A stretch of 64,000 bases of DNA. It comes from Monilinia fructicola. Lineage: Eukaryota; Ascomycota; Leotiomycetes; Helotiales; Sclerotiniaceae. The notes beneath the pieces are model-generated. The model was not told the origin of the DNA and did no database searches. It was given only the letters and a program-made list of their open reading frames with translations. How positions within the stretch are numbered: the stretch's first letter is position 1; every line of letters starts with the position of its first letter. Shown here piece by piece: positions 47,029 through 59,510 of this stretch. The stretch is from positions 744,001 through 808,000 of the forward strand of contig VICG01000014.1 of assembly GCA_008692225.1 (NCBI GenBank), in the 5' to 3' direction. The position numbers were made by a program, and so were the translations under genes.

Positions 47029-47689
47029 GGGTTGTTATTTATATTGATATACTATAACGTATATCGGTCAGCTCGTTATAATATATAATATTGCTAAAGG
47101 CAGAAATATATATTAGCGTATGTTAAAATGGATCATCTAATCTATATTAAATAAGAATTGAATATTTTATATAACCTTTAAAACTAAAGATTAAAGATAT
47201 TTTAAATGAATATTAAAAGTATTTTAATAAGGAATTTTTTTAATTAAATAATTAAAAAAAGTCTTCGATACTTATTAAATATATTTTTAAAAAGTCTTTT
47301 ATACTTACTAAGTATACCTTTAAAATCTATCTATATTCTTAACTAATAATACTACTTATTTAAACTAGCTAATCTATAATATCATTTACTTAAACTAATC
47401 TATTTATTTTTAATATATTAAACAAAATAACCTAATCTAATTAAATAAATTAATATAATTTACTAAAAATCCCTTATAAAAATAAATTCTTATTTCTATT
47501 TAAAAATCCTTAAAATTCTATTCTACTTTTTTTATTTTAAAAATCTTATTAAATAAAAAAGTAAAATATAATAATATAATTATATATAATATATATAATA
47601 TATCTAATATAACATTTTTCCAACGCTTAAAAAGTGTTATAATATTAAAATATATATTCGTTAGCTAAAATATATAAATTATACAACCC
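47029..47689. mobile_element. 661 bp TIR element with TA flanks, AT-only interior
   Basis: The left end (GGGTTGTTATTTATAT...) and the reverse complement of the right end (GGGTTGTATAATTTATAT...) form imperfect inverted repeats of about 40 bases. Both ends are flanked by the dinucleotide TA (47027-47028 and 47690-47691), as expected for Tc1/mariner-type insertion. The interior is almost purely A/T with TTAAATA-type words and stops in every frame, consistent with RIP of a short or internally deleted element. No transposase remnant was recognised. Confidence 0.65.
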
Positions 47690-47965
47690 TAATATATAGT
47701 GTATTATACGTATGGGCATTGTATGCCTCAAGCCTTAAAGGATGATTAGTATAAAGATAGAGATAAATATAATCATAAGTATAAAAATAAAGATTAAGAT
47801 AAATATAGATTATAAATGCTGGATCATTAAGGAGGTGATATAAGGATTGCTTGTGTTTGTAATATGATTGTTGATGAGGTGAGAAGTATTTACAGTGTTA
47901 ATTATCATAGTAATAGTAATATACACACACACATATACATCCCATCCACGCATATCAGGATGTTT

Positions 47966-48000
47966 ACAATACAATACAATACAATACAATACAATACAAT
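47966..48000. repeat. (ACAAT)n pentanucleotide array
   Basis: Seven tandem perfect ACAAT units. Confidence 0.95.
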
Positions 48001-48357
48001 AAGATGACGGCTTATAAACCTGAGACGACCCATCCCTCAAGATCCCAGAGACACCCTCCAAATCCAGTCCCTCCAATTTAAGCAGTCCCGCCAGTTTTAC
48101 CGACGTGTGGTGCTGGAAGCCGAAATCTAGAACCGCGGTACCACAAATCCGGTATGGATACGAGGTTCTCTTATTATTATTGTTGAATCCGACGACCGCA
48201 AAAATGGCACTGTGCTGTGCTGTGCTGTACAGCGTACACTGTACACGGTACAGTGATGATAAGTAAGGTTCATCATGAGTGGAAGAACAGCCCGTAATTA
48301 TCCACCACATTCTTCAATCTGCAAACACCCTTTTGAACGTTAGCGAGAGACGTAAAG

Positions 48358-48453
48358 TTTGACTTTGACTTTGATTTTGACTTTGATTTGACTTTGATTT
48401 GATTTTGATTTGATTTTGATTTGATTTTGATTTGACTTTGATTTGACTTTGAC
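48358..48453. repeat. (TTTGA[C/T])n array
   Basis: Alternating TTTGACTTTGATT/TTTGATTTGA units over about 95 bases, interchanging TTTGACTTTGATT and TTTGATT forms. Confidence 0.9.
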
Positions 48454-49483
48454 TGGTAGACAGACTACCTGCATGCTACTTATTAAATTGTCACTTTACT
48501 CAGTTTACTGTACTCCATACAATCACTCAATCGATCCTCACTCCTGCGGCCAGAAAGAAAGTACACAATTCAGCACGCTAAGATAAGGGGGAAAAAAGAC
48601 CAATTATACAACTCCTTTTCAGACGACCCACTTTTCAAGAAAGACTTCTCCCAATGGAAATCTCTGCGCAGTGCGCACTCTATGATGGCGGGTCTTATCG
48701 TACTACACTAGCGTCCTGGTCTTGGCCCTTTCCGGCGGCGCGAGTACTCATGAATGACATCAAATGCGCATGGGAGAGGTCTGTCTCATGCCGGCCGGTA
48801 CCTGCGCTGCCAAGCTTGGATCCTGTACTGTACTGTACTGTAAATACAGAGCAAAAGAGGGAAAAAACAAAAACAGAAACAAAAACGAGCAGAAGAGCAA
48901 TGATGGATCGACTATCCATGGATACTGTAGGTATTGACTGTCCCGGTCCGGTGTACTCCGTGCTGTACCTAGGTACTTACTGTACATTGCGACGAGCGAG
49001 TAAATCACGTGGAAGGGACTTGTGAAATCGTGGGAGGTGGGACGTCTCGTCCGAGGTTGCTCCGGTGTGGAAATAATGCAAGCCGGACAATTTTATTACT
49101 GTGCAGTGTGCAGAGTACCGAATTACAGAGTAGAAGATGAGCCCAAAAGTCTTCAGCTGATGTTACAGTACTGTACCTAGGTCTCGTCAAGATATCTTGT
49201 GTCATATTGGCTGGGGAGGGTCCCGGATGGGAGAGACTAGATTGGATCTTCGTGAAGGAGAAAGCCAAAAAAAAAAAAAAAAAAAAATAAAAAATAAAAA
49301 TAAAAAAAAGGGTGGATGGCGGAGTGGGATTGAAAAACCGTTATTGTGATCGCCGTCATGTCTTGCTGAGTAATAAGGGAGTAAAAGTAGAATACGGAGT
49401 AAGTATACGGAGGAGGTAGGTGCTAGGTAGAGTGTTTCTGAATTGACAAGTTGACAGAAGAAGAGCAATAATTGGTCAAGATT

Positions 49484-49577
49484 CAAGACTCTAACTCAAG
49501 ACTCAAACTCAAGACTCAAGACTCAAGACTCAAGACTCAAGAGTCAAGAGTCAAGACCTAATCCTCAAAACTCAAGA
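49484..49577. repeat. (ACTCAAG)n heptanucleotide array
   Basis: At least eight copies of ACTCAAG with variants (AGTCAAG at the 3' side). A 23-base A-run with interruptions lies upstream at 49266-49310. Confidence 0.9.
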
Positions 49578-50854
49578 TGCAAGACTCACCTGGGCAATCC
49601 TCCAAACTCAAGAAAGGAGGTCAGCAAGAAGAGAAGAGAGTTTGAATCTTCGGCGCCATTCGTCCTCGATGCTGAGGTCATGTACAGTAGTAGGAGATGA
49701 GAAATGTTTAAGCTTTGGAATTTGTCCATGTCCTGTAATTTCCAATATCGATATCAATATCCGATTTCCAATATCTAATTTCCAATCTGCACAGACTCCA
49801 GAGTAGACTTGTGTAGCAGACTTGACTAGGCCTCATAGGTAATAAGCTATGCTGTCCAGTGTCCACGGGGACTAGTACTCTAGTACAGTACAGTAATAAT
49901 GACTTGAGCTGTAACCTGTAACACGATGATTTCGGAAGATCTAATGGCATCGGAAATATTCATGCTTTCAAGGATGGTGCGGTCGAGCCAAGGCCAAAGC
50001 AGTCAAGTCGATGGACGATGGACATTGAACACTCCAGGAGCGGGCCATACAAAGCATTGCTGTACTGTACTGAGTACTCAGTGTACTGACTGTACTTATT
50101 TACTGTATGGACGGCGTAGAGATTTTTGATAGTAGCCAGGGGTATTAATAGATACTACAGTACGGTACGGTACAGTACAGTGCAGTACAGTACAGTACAG
50201 TACTCCGTACAGGAAAGTCAGGTCAAGGGTGCCACTTAAATGTCATGAACGCGTAAACAAGTTGAGGCTGTGAATGAGGAACGAATGAGCTTCAGGAATG
50301 CGGGAGGTAAAGAGGAAGGAGCGAAGGATAAAGCGTAAGGGATATACATATGGTACAGCACGACACGAGCATCCCGTATAGGAGGTACGGTACGTCGTCG
50401 CCACTCTACTGCTTGATCATCACCTTCTGTTCGTGTTTGACATCCCCGTGTAGTCTGGTGGATTATACCCAAAATGCCACCTTCTTCCACACAACCTCTT
50501 CTCCTCTCCCCTGCCGAACTCTCTGTATAGTACGGAGTAGATTGATGGGTGGCTGATGGTTGATGGTTGTACTCTGTAAATAGAATCGTGAGGAAAAGAA
50601 GCAATTAATCTTCACAGGACTGTACATATTGTTGGCTTGCTTGTTCCCGTCACTGGGCAGCTAGCAGACGATGGCGTTTCTACTTCGGGATGGACTCGAA
50701 TATGGATGGATGGATGGATGGATGGATGGATAGCTAGTATTCCAGGGCTGTACGGAGTGCTTACTAATACTGTGCAGTCTGTGCTACATACCAGGTACTT
50801 ATTACTGTACTGTACTTGCTGTACGGAGTCTGTACTGTACTCAGCCAGGATGAG

Positions 50855-50911
50855 TGAGGATGAGTGAGGATGAGGACAAGCATGAGGACAAGCATGAGGA
50901 CAAGCATGACT
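50855..50911. repeat. Two adjacent minisatellites
   Basis: GATGAGTGAG units (10-mer, 3 copies) run directly into GACAAGCATGAG units (12-mer, 3 copies). Confidence 0.85.
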
Positions 50912-51122
50912 TGCAGAATCAAAAGAAGATGATCCATCTCTTCCAGTCCACATGAACGGCCTGAACCCTAAAGTCTGAGTAACACCGTAATACTACTAAT
51001 AATAATATCAACGTGAGAATACGTGAGAATCCATGGGAATCCGTGGGAATCCGTAAGATTTGAGTTTTTGGGGGCCGAATCATTGATCTGATCAAATCCA
51101 GTCCAGTCCACTCCACTCGAGT

Positions 51123-51159
51123 CCACTCCACTCCACTCCACTCCACTCCACTCCACTCC
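51123..51159. repeat. (CCACT)n pentanucleotide array
   Basis: Seven tandem CCACT units. Confidence 0.95.
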
Positions 51160-51516
51160 CGGTCCGGTACGGCTTTCGATTGATTTGCTAGAGTACATAC
51201 AGTAAGTACTGTCAGTATACAGTAAGTACTAAGTAGCACCTCGCCTAGGTACAGGAGATTCAGCTGCGTGACGATGTGGAAGACATGGGAGACTTGGAGT
51301 GGACTTTGGAAGTACAGTACTGCATGTAGTAAACTTTATATTGTACTCCAGGGCTGTACTCTCAGCTCTGTATAGAGTAGAAACCGGCAACATGGGATGA
51401 AAGTTTAAAAATTGGAATACGGCAAGTATACTCAGTACTGTAGTAGGAAGAATGTCGATGGGTTCATGATCGGGAATATAGTCTGGTACTGGTCAGAGTG
51501 GAATCAGTGGAATCAG

Positions 51517-51579
51517 TGGATGGATGGATGGATGGATGGATGGATGGATGTGTGTGTGTGTGTGTGTATGTGTGTGTGG
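51517..51579. repeat. Compound (GGAT)n(GT)n array
   Basis: Eight GGAT units pass directly into a GT dinucleotide run. Confidence 0.95.
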
Positions 51580-52663
51580 ATGTGGTACCTACTGTGCAGA
51601 ATATGAATGCAGGAAATCTCTTCTTGCTCAACTCTATTTTCATCATGCCGGCGGGGGCTGGAATAATATAAGTATGATATCCATGGACAGGTATAGTACT
51701 TCTTTGTATGATAATAGAATAGAGAGAGAAATTCCATCCATGGATTTGATTGATGTGATGTTACAAGTATGGCATATAAATTTCTAGATGATTAAATGGA
51801 AAAAGATTGCAGGTTCCAAGATTGCTTATATTCTTCATCGCTCTCTTTTAATAAATGCTTATTCTAGGATGATTCTAGGATCCATGGATGTGCATGGCAG
51901 TCAACCAGCCAGCTATGATGAAAATAAAATAAAATGAAATAAAATAATATGATATGATATGATATAATATAATATAACACAATACAATACAATACAACAC
52001 AATATGAAAAATCAAATAACTCTTAATCTTATTAATCTTTCTTTCTACTGTATTAGGTTAGCCGTAACCTTAACTTAAACAGCCGGCAGCCAATCAAATC
52101 TGATAATCAAGTTCAATCAACACCTGCAATCCAAAGTGATCCAATGCAAAACCAAGCCAACCCCATTCAATGATCAATCCAATCCGATTTTTGCTTTGTA
52201 CTTCCAACCTTGGAATTCCCTTCTCCTCCGTATGCCGCAGCCCAAAGAGTTGACCTACTGTACCTACAGTACACTGAGTACAGTTGCAGTACCTAGCAAC
52301 CTAGGACCTAGGTACAGTACGGAGTACGGAGTACAGATGGAGTCCCACCCATGATCCCCAGAACCCTAGTAAGTACTAAGTACCTACCTAGGAGAGTACT
52401 GGGGCGGGTTTTAAAAGAGGCATTCGCAAAAATATAACTTATAATTACTCAACGGAACCTTGATGTAATTTTATAAAATTTATAGGTATCGTAGATTTAG
52501 TATTTCTATACTTGCTATAAAAATTTTATATTATGCAGCCCAATATTAAATGAATAATAATATAATAAAATGTATGAATATTAAAAATTTGATAAAAAAT
52601 TAGAGATTTATATAAATATTAAATAGCTTAACGAATATTATAATTAAACTTATCAAATTCTAT

Positions 52664-52664
<1 letters not shown>

Positions 52665-52724
<60 letters not shown>
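52665..52724. repeat. (AAT)n trinucleotide array
   Basis: About 20 perfect AAT units at the right end of an AT-rich island (52425-52664). The placement resembles the simple 3' tail of a retroposed sequence; that is inference. Confidence 0.95.
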
Positions 52725-52725
<1 letters not shown>

Positions 52726-53454
52726 CACCTAGTATTCGCCTTCTTTTTTTAACTCTTAATTAATACGAAGCATAACTAACTCCCAACTCTCAACTCTCAA
52801 CTCTTACCTCTACTCCATTGGTCCTAACAAACTATACAAATAAATTAGACCGCATAACTTTCCACGGCGAAAGCTTATCCCAACTCCTTAATTGAAAGAA
52901 GTTCCAAGGTTGAGAAGGAGAAAAAAAAAGATTACTAGTACAGCCCTGGAGTATCCATATATCAGATTATATCATATACCTCCCGACCTGCCCTAGATAT
53001 ACCATTGACAGAATCCATCTCTGACTTCTCTCAATTCCAGGTTAACTATATTGACTATAGTTGGAACTTGGAGGAGGAAAACAAAACATTTCGAAAAATC
53101 AAAATATCTACTCAGATACCTAGACACCTAGACACCTACCTACCTAGTAGTATCTATCAACCTAGCTAGCACCTAGCACCTGGCACCTGGCACCTACCTA
53201 GTACTTACTTACCCCTAGGAGGACCTTAGGAGGACTTACGGAGGACCTACCGATCTAATAGTGCTACTACTATCCATACGTACCTAGTGCCTGGGTACGA
53301 CCTAATTACTGCCCACGACCTAATTACTACCCACGACCAACTATCTACTTACTACCTATTTACTGCCGACTACTTACTACTACCCATTGCCCATTTCCTA
53401 TTACCTACTAGGTAATCAACAAAGCGCATTTGAAAAGAACAACCTAAGAACAAA

Positions 53455-53595
53455 GTCAAGTCAAGTCAAGTCAAGTCAAGTCAAGTCAAGTCAAGTCAAG
53501 TCAAATCAAATCAAATCAAATCAAACCAACTCAACTCAACTCAACTCAACTCAACTCAACTCAACTCAACTCAACTCAACTCAACTCAAATCAAA
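53455..53595. repeat. Compound pentanucleotide array (CAAGT)n(CAAAT)n(CAACT)n
   Basis: About ten TCAAG units, then four TCAAA units, then about thirteen TCAAC units in unbroken register over 140 bases. Each block differs from the next only at the last base of the unit. It lies about 0.9 kb upstream of the KRE6/SKN1-type start codon. Confidence 0.95.
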
Positions 53596-54508
53596 AAACA
53601 TCCAACATCCATCCAACTTCCAACTTCCATCCAATATCGAGAAACCGTCTTTCTCATCCTGCATTCGGCATCCTTTGCACTCCATTTGCGGATTTCTACT
53701 TCTGCATGTTCTAAAAAAGAAGCATTTGTCTGGCCATTCATTTGATTCAACCCCAAAGTGGTGGTGGTGCTTATTTCAAGCTTCTCTCTTTTCGCCTTCT
53801 CTTCACGCCACCCACCCACACTACCCAGACGCCAAAGCCTTCTTCCCATCCCATGTTGGTGTGAAGGCCCAGCTTGTTAAACACAACCAACCATCGAACA
53901 AAACAGCCAAACCACCCTTTTCTACACAAGAAACAAAACAACAGACTGGGAATAAATCTGCGAAAGATATCAAAAGACGTTTTTTGATCCATCGACCTCA
54001 ATTTCGATTCCCTTTCAAAAACACCGACATTCGTTTTGTACCATTCACCCACTTCCTTTTCATTTCGACCAAGAATCATTCATTCTTGGATACCCGTCAC
54101 CTCCTTTCTTTTTTTTCTTAATTTCTGTTGGCCACTGGGAAGCTCTACCAATCTGCCAGCCAGCCAATCTTTCAGTCTTTCCATCTTTCCATCTTCCAAT
54201 CTTTCAACCTTCACTCTCCAATTTTCCAAATTAACGACATTAAATACCCTCGATACCTTAACGATAACAATCTACGAATTTCAATAGTCATAATCTGATT
54301 TGAGCCTGTACTTGTTGATTGTTTCCCGAAAAAACTTGAAAGAAGTTGGCCCGTCTGTCTTCATTTATTTTCCATCATCCTTCTTCAACATTACGAACCC
54401 TTGACGAATTCCACATTCCAGATTATATCAACCACAATAGCCTTGGCTGACGTAGCAGATGCCATTTGACTGATAACATTTTAATTTGTGCTTCTTTCAA
54501 TCGTCGAT

Positions 54509-56672
54509 ATGGACCACTCTTATGGTGGCTCCGGGCGACAGCCCCCTCAGATCACAGTCAATTCGGAAAGTGCTGGAGATATCCCGAATGCCACGGACAA
54601 TTCTCCTTCCACGGCGGGAACACCTGGTCAATCGAGGCAGTTGATTCCACCGCCGCGACCACCGACTTCCGCTTCGCAGCAGTCGCGAATGGCTCCTCCG
54701 CAAGTCTACGGCTCACCCGATGTCGCTCAGTCAAATGAAATGCTACTTCCCCCGGCGAGATCACGGTCTACAGCGAACAATCAATCATCAGCGTACTCCG
54801 ACTATCCACTACCCTCGCCTTCAGCCTCGGGATTCTCATCAAGAAGAACAAGTTGGAGCTCCGAGGCCGGAAGTCGAGACAGCCGAGCAGGACCATTCGG
54901 TTCACCGTTTGATGATTCGAGAGCGTCTTCCAGAGCAGGCGACAGCGATGATGAGAACATCAACACGCAAACTGTTTCGGAAAAGTATAATATCATGCCA
55001 TCGGCTGGATTGTTACTTTTCCCAGAGGATGTCGAGAAAGATGATTACCTTCACAACCCGGACCCAAATGATAAGGACCGTGATAAGTGTGACATTTGGA
55101 ACAGGAGAGGTCTCACAAACGTTGGGGGCTTGATTCTCATCGTATTGGCTGTGCTGGCATTGTTTGTTGCATACCCAGTAGTGTATGTCTTTAGTCAACG
55201 TCTGTGACGCTGCAGGCTCCTGCTAACAACAACTCAGTACATTTGTGAAAGACAAGATTGATCCTACTCATGGAGCTTGTGCAGCAGCCGCAGATTGTTT
55301 ATCTGACAAAGTCTCCCTCCTGAAGAATGTGAGGACGGGTCTGATAGATCCAGATACCCCTGACTCTGCCAAGAGTAAAACTGCTCAAGATGGCACCAAA
55401 TTGAAGCTTATGGTACGTTTGTGTGTATATCATGCTGTTTTATCCCATGCTGACAGCCTGGTTAGTTCTCGGATGAGTTCAACCACGATGGTCGGACTTT
55501 CTATGACGGTGATGACCCATTCTTTCAAGCGGTGGACATCTGGTATGGTGCCACTCAGGATTTGGAATGGTATGATCCAGATGCCGTGACAACTGGAAAC
55601 GGTACTCTGAACATCAAATTCGATGCTTTCCAAAGCCATAACCTGAACTATCGCTCTGGAATGGTTCAGTCATGGAACAAAATGTGCTTCAAGGGCGGTC
55701 GCGTCGAGGCGAGTATTTCGTTGCCTGGGCGTGGGGATTGGCCGGGTTTCTGGCCGGGCTTCTGGAGCATGGGCAATTTGGGACGACCCGGTTATCAAGC
55801 CACCACCGAAGGAATGTGGCCGTACAGTTATTGGGACAAATGCGATTATGGCATCACGGCAAATCAGAGTTCGACGGATGGGATCAGCTGGCTGCCTGGG
55901 ATGAAGTTGCCAGCATGTACATGCAAAAGCGCAACGCACCCTTCGCGTGGCAATTCTCGATCGGCGCCGGAGATTGATGGGATAGAAGGCAGTGTGGCAT
56001 TTATGAAAGAGAACTGGGGCAGGCCACAGGTTCCGCATCTCAATCCTACCAGATTGCTCCTTTCGACATCTTCTACATGCCCGACTACAATTATGTGGAG
56101 GTCTACGATAATGAGCAGAGCTCTGTAAACGCCTATCGCGGTGGAAATTATCAACAAGCCATGTCCTCGGTAACCTGGCTCAACAATGATTGGTATGATG
56201 GTAATGGATATCAAACGTACGGATTTGAATATACCCCTGGAAGCGCAGGAGAGGTCACATGGTTCGTTGGGGACCAGTACACGTGGAAGATGGATGCTCG
56301 CGCTCTAAGACCAAACGGAAATATCGGTCAACGAACAATGCCGGAAGAGCCTATGGCTGTGATTATGAATCTGGGAATGGGCACCAGTTTCTCTGAGGTT
56401 ATGATGCCTAACCTGAACACCTTGTTCCCTGCTACTATGCGTTTTGATTACCTCCGAATATATCAACCCGAGGGGTCAGAATCGGTCACTTGTGACCCTG
56501 ATGGATACCCAACCACCGAATACATCAAGGCTCACCCCAAGGCATATGTAAGCTTTCTGTTCCACGCTCTCCACTGCGTATTGCTAATCACTTTTAGAAC
56601 AATCAAAATCATACTTCCTGGTCAGCCGCTGGCTATGAATGGCCTACAAATTCCTTCGTCGACACCTGCTAG
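54509..56672 (+). CDS. Kre6/Skn1-type beta-1,6-glucan synthesis protein (GH16-like)
   Basis: Type II membrane protein of the secretory pathway needed for cell-wall beta-1,6-glucan. Exons are 54509-55192, 55238-55412, 55466-56547 and 56598-56672. A disordered Ser/Pro-rich cytosolic N-terminus ([14 protein letters not shown]) precedes [20 protein letters not shown], which leads into one transmembrane helix. The lumenal GH16-like domain follows: [40 protein letters not shown], the ExDxxE-type motif [28 protein letters not shown] and [12 protein letters not shown]. The C-terminus ends NSFVDTC. One base change near 56015-56022 (AACTGGGGCAGG) separates frames between ENW and [13 protein letters not shown]. 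Length is about 670 residues, normal for the family. Confidence 0.93.
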
Positions 56673-58091
56673 AGACTCTTCATTTTTTCACAGACTTTTT
56701 GTATAAAGGACCTTCCTTGCTTTGCACAAGCGCAAAAGCGAATCATATACCCCTCAAGATGCTGCACGAACATTCACGCGCCAAAGGACATATAGAAGGC
56801 GGTCGGAGCTGGCGGGCGCCTGGCGATTTCGATTCATCTTTTCATTCACCGAATATCACAAAAGGGTGCGCGTCTTTGTTATTAATTCTATTTTTTTTTT
56901 CCTCCGCCATAAATACACAATTGCATAGCGGCGTCGGCGTTTTATACTTTATCATCGAGCGTGTTCATCGATTTGCCTTTCTAGCTTGACGCCAATCATT
57001 ATTGGTCATGTTCAAAAAGCATTTTGAAGCCTTTGTGCCATCGCTGTTGTACCAAAATACCACCGGTTCATATCTTGCTTGTTTATTTTTTCTTTCTTTC
57101 TTTCTTTCTTTTCGGTTCGGTTTTGTGGAGGAACTCTGGATGGGGTGGCATTCTTCATCAACTCGAATATTCGTGGATTGTGTCTAATTTTAGAAGAGAA
57201 GAATATGGGGCTCTAGATGAGTTTTGTTGTGAGAACTTTGGGGGGAGGGCGGGCTGGTAAGAGGAAGTGAGGACAAATGAATGAATGGATTGAACTTATT
57301 GACTAACTGATTGGATCGATTGGTTTGGCTTGGCTGGCTTGGTCTTTGGTTTGATATTATATTTGGTTGGATTTTGCGATACGAGTGGGGATCATTTGAT
57401 CGACTTTTGATATGATTAGTTTTCAACGAATGGGCTAGCGATTAGACGGATGGGTGCTGAAGGAGAAGTTCAAAAAGTTAGAAGGAATGTGTGAATCAGG
57501 ATGGAATGAAGGGACAACGAGGGAGTTGGAGGGGCGAGGAGTGGGACCTGTAGAGGGTGTATATACCAACACTGATACCAATGTCATGATAATAAATATT
57601 TTGCAACAAATGCTTCATACCGTGATGGCTGATGGCTATAAATGACGACTGAAAGTAAGAGGCAAGAAGTCAAAATGATGAATGAAACCCTGAAACCCTG
57701 AAACCCTGAAACCCTGAAACATAGAAATATATCACATTTACACCATGGCCTCATTCTCTGATCAATGGCACTATCGATCCTGGAGCTCAGATGGTGAAAT
57801 GGGTAACGACTCAGTAACGCACCTGTTAGAAAATTTCCAATGCTTCAGGAGATAGTTAGAAGAATGGATACAGTATTAAAAGTTCTTGAGTGTTGATCAC
57901 GTGTAACAGAGGATATGGGTTGATGCCAAGCACAGCTATCAGGAACTTTTTTTTATCTTGCCGCTAATCTGCTTTGAGGACGCTAAAATCTCTAACCGAG
58001 AAATCCCACACTCACCAATTTGAGAACTTTTTGCATTGAAATCTTTTGAACTTTTGAACCTCAACACCCAAAGAAGTCGACCACCGCCAAC
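56673..58091. other. Spacer KRE6/uL3
   Basis: No gene supported. It holds a (CTTT)n run at 57092-57111, GGTTTGGCTTGGCTGGCTTGG-type direct repeats near 57320-57343, and a GAAACCCT array. The last 150 bases are the uL3 leader and promoter. Confidence 0.5.
57684..57720. repeat. (GAAACCCT)n octamer array
   Basis: Four tandem GAAACCCT units plus a partial one. Confidence 0.95.
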
Positions 58092-59510
58092 ATGTCGCAC
58101 CGTAAATTCGAAGCTCCCCGTCACGGATCTCTTGCTTACCTCCCAAGAAAGAGAGCCAGCCGTCACCGCGGAAAGGTCAAGAGGTGAAGCATTTCCCCCA
58201 ATCTCATTTTTGATGCTGATCTTTGAAAAATCCTACGATCAATCAAGATCCAGCTGCACATGTATCTTTACCTCGAGAAATAAAAATCTATTTACTAACT
58301 TTTCGCTCGCAACCAGTTTCCCCAAGGATGATAAGACCAAGCCAGTCCACCTTACTGCCACTCTTGGTTACAAGGCTGGTATGACTACCATTGTCCGCGA
58401 CCTCGACCGTCCTGGTGCGAAAACACACAAGAAGGAGGTCGTTGAGGCAGTGACTGTCATTGAGACACCACCGGTACGAACAACGCAGCCCGCTTGGCTC
58501 AAGCCAATGGCTAATATCTTTTTAGGTTATCGTTGTTGGTCTAGTGGGTTACATTGAGACTCCTCGTGGTCTCAGATCCCTTACAACCGTCTGGGCCGAG
58601 CACTTGAGCGACGAAGTTAAGCGCAGATTCTACAAGAACTGGTACAAGAGCAAGAAGAAGGCTTTCACCAAGTACGCCAAGAAGCACTCCGAGAACAGCG
58701 GATCTTCCATCACCCGCGAACTCGAGCGTATCAAGAAGTACTGCACCGTCGTCCGTGTCCTCGCCCACACTCAAATCAGAAAGACTCCTCTCAAGCAAAA
58801 GAAGGCCCACTTGATGGAGATCCAAGTTAACGGAGGTAGCGTCGCCGAGAAGGTTGACTTCGCCAGCGGTCTCTTCGAGAAGCCAGTTGAGATCGGCTCC
58901 ATCTTCGAGCAAGATGAGATGATTGATGTCATTGCTGTCACCAAGGGTCACGGTTTCTCTGGTGTCACCAGCAGATGGGGAACCAAGAAGCTTCCGAGAA
59001 AGACACACAAGGGTCTCCGTAAGGTTGCCTGTATCGGTGCCTGGCATCCAGCCCACGTCCAATGGACTGTTGCCCGTGCTGGTCAAGATGGATACCACCA
59101 TCGTACCTCCTGCAACCACAAGGTCTACCGTATCGGCCGTGGTGACGACCCAAACAACGCCGCCACCGAGTTCGATGTCTCCAAGAAGGCCATCACCCCG
59201 TAAGTTTTCTAAATCTCATATTATATTGTATGATATCAAGCTAACCAATTATAGTATGGGTGGCTTCGTCAGATATGGTGAGGTCAAGAACGACTTCATC
59301 ATGCTCAAGGGTTCCGTTCCTGGTGTCAAGAAGCGTGTCATGACTCTCAGAAAATCCATGTTCGTTCACACCTCAAGAAAGGCCTTGGAGAAGGTTGAGT
59401 TGAAATGGATCGATACCTCCTCCAAGTTCGGTCACGGTGCTTACCAAACCGCCGAAGAGAAGCACACTTTCTTGGGTACCCTCAAGAAGGATGTTGCCCA
59501 ATCTTCTTAA
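58092..59510 (+). CDS. 60S ribosomal protein uL3 (RPL3)
   Basis: Large-subunit protein near the peptidyl-transferase centre. Exons are 58092-58183, 58317-58473, 58526-59199 and 59255-59510. It begins [20 protein letters not shown], continues [20 protein letters not shown] and shows [20 protein letters not shown] plus [20 protein letters not shown], which includes the conserved His that is methylated in yeast. It ends LKKDVAQSS. Codon use is strongly biased towards C/G-ending codons, as expected for a very highly expressed gene. All splice sites are canonical and there is no indel across 1.2 kb of coding sequence, in contrast to many neighbours. Length is about 392 residues. Confidence 0.98.

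Larger units (their letters stand above)
47692..54508. other. Microsatellite-rich, gene-free 6.8 kb with palindromic GTAC words
   Basis: No supportable gene. The stretch is a mosaic of short tandem arrays (several listed) and dispersed words such as TACTGTACTGTAC, TACAGTAC, CCTAGGTAC and TACGGAGTA. 52425-52740 is AT-rich and ends in an (AAT) array. Long plus frames at 53387-54121 and minus frames at 48310-47810 are repeat translations. 53600-54508 is probably the promoter and long C/T-rich leader of the KRE6/SKN1-type gene. Confidence 0.6.

Noticed and set aside
53387..54121. 244-codon plus frame upstream of the KRE6-type gene
   Set aside because: Its first third is the pentanucleotide array and the rest is C/T-rich leader without conserved features.
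57684..57720. Interstitial telomere repeat
   Set aside because: The unit is GAAACCCT, not the CCCTAA/TTAGGG unit of filamentous fungi, and there are only four copies.
58184..58316. snoRNA in the first uL3 intron
   Set aside because: TGATGC and CTGA occur only a few bases apart, with no closing stem or recognisable antisense element.
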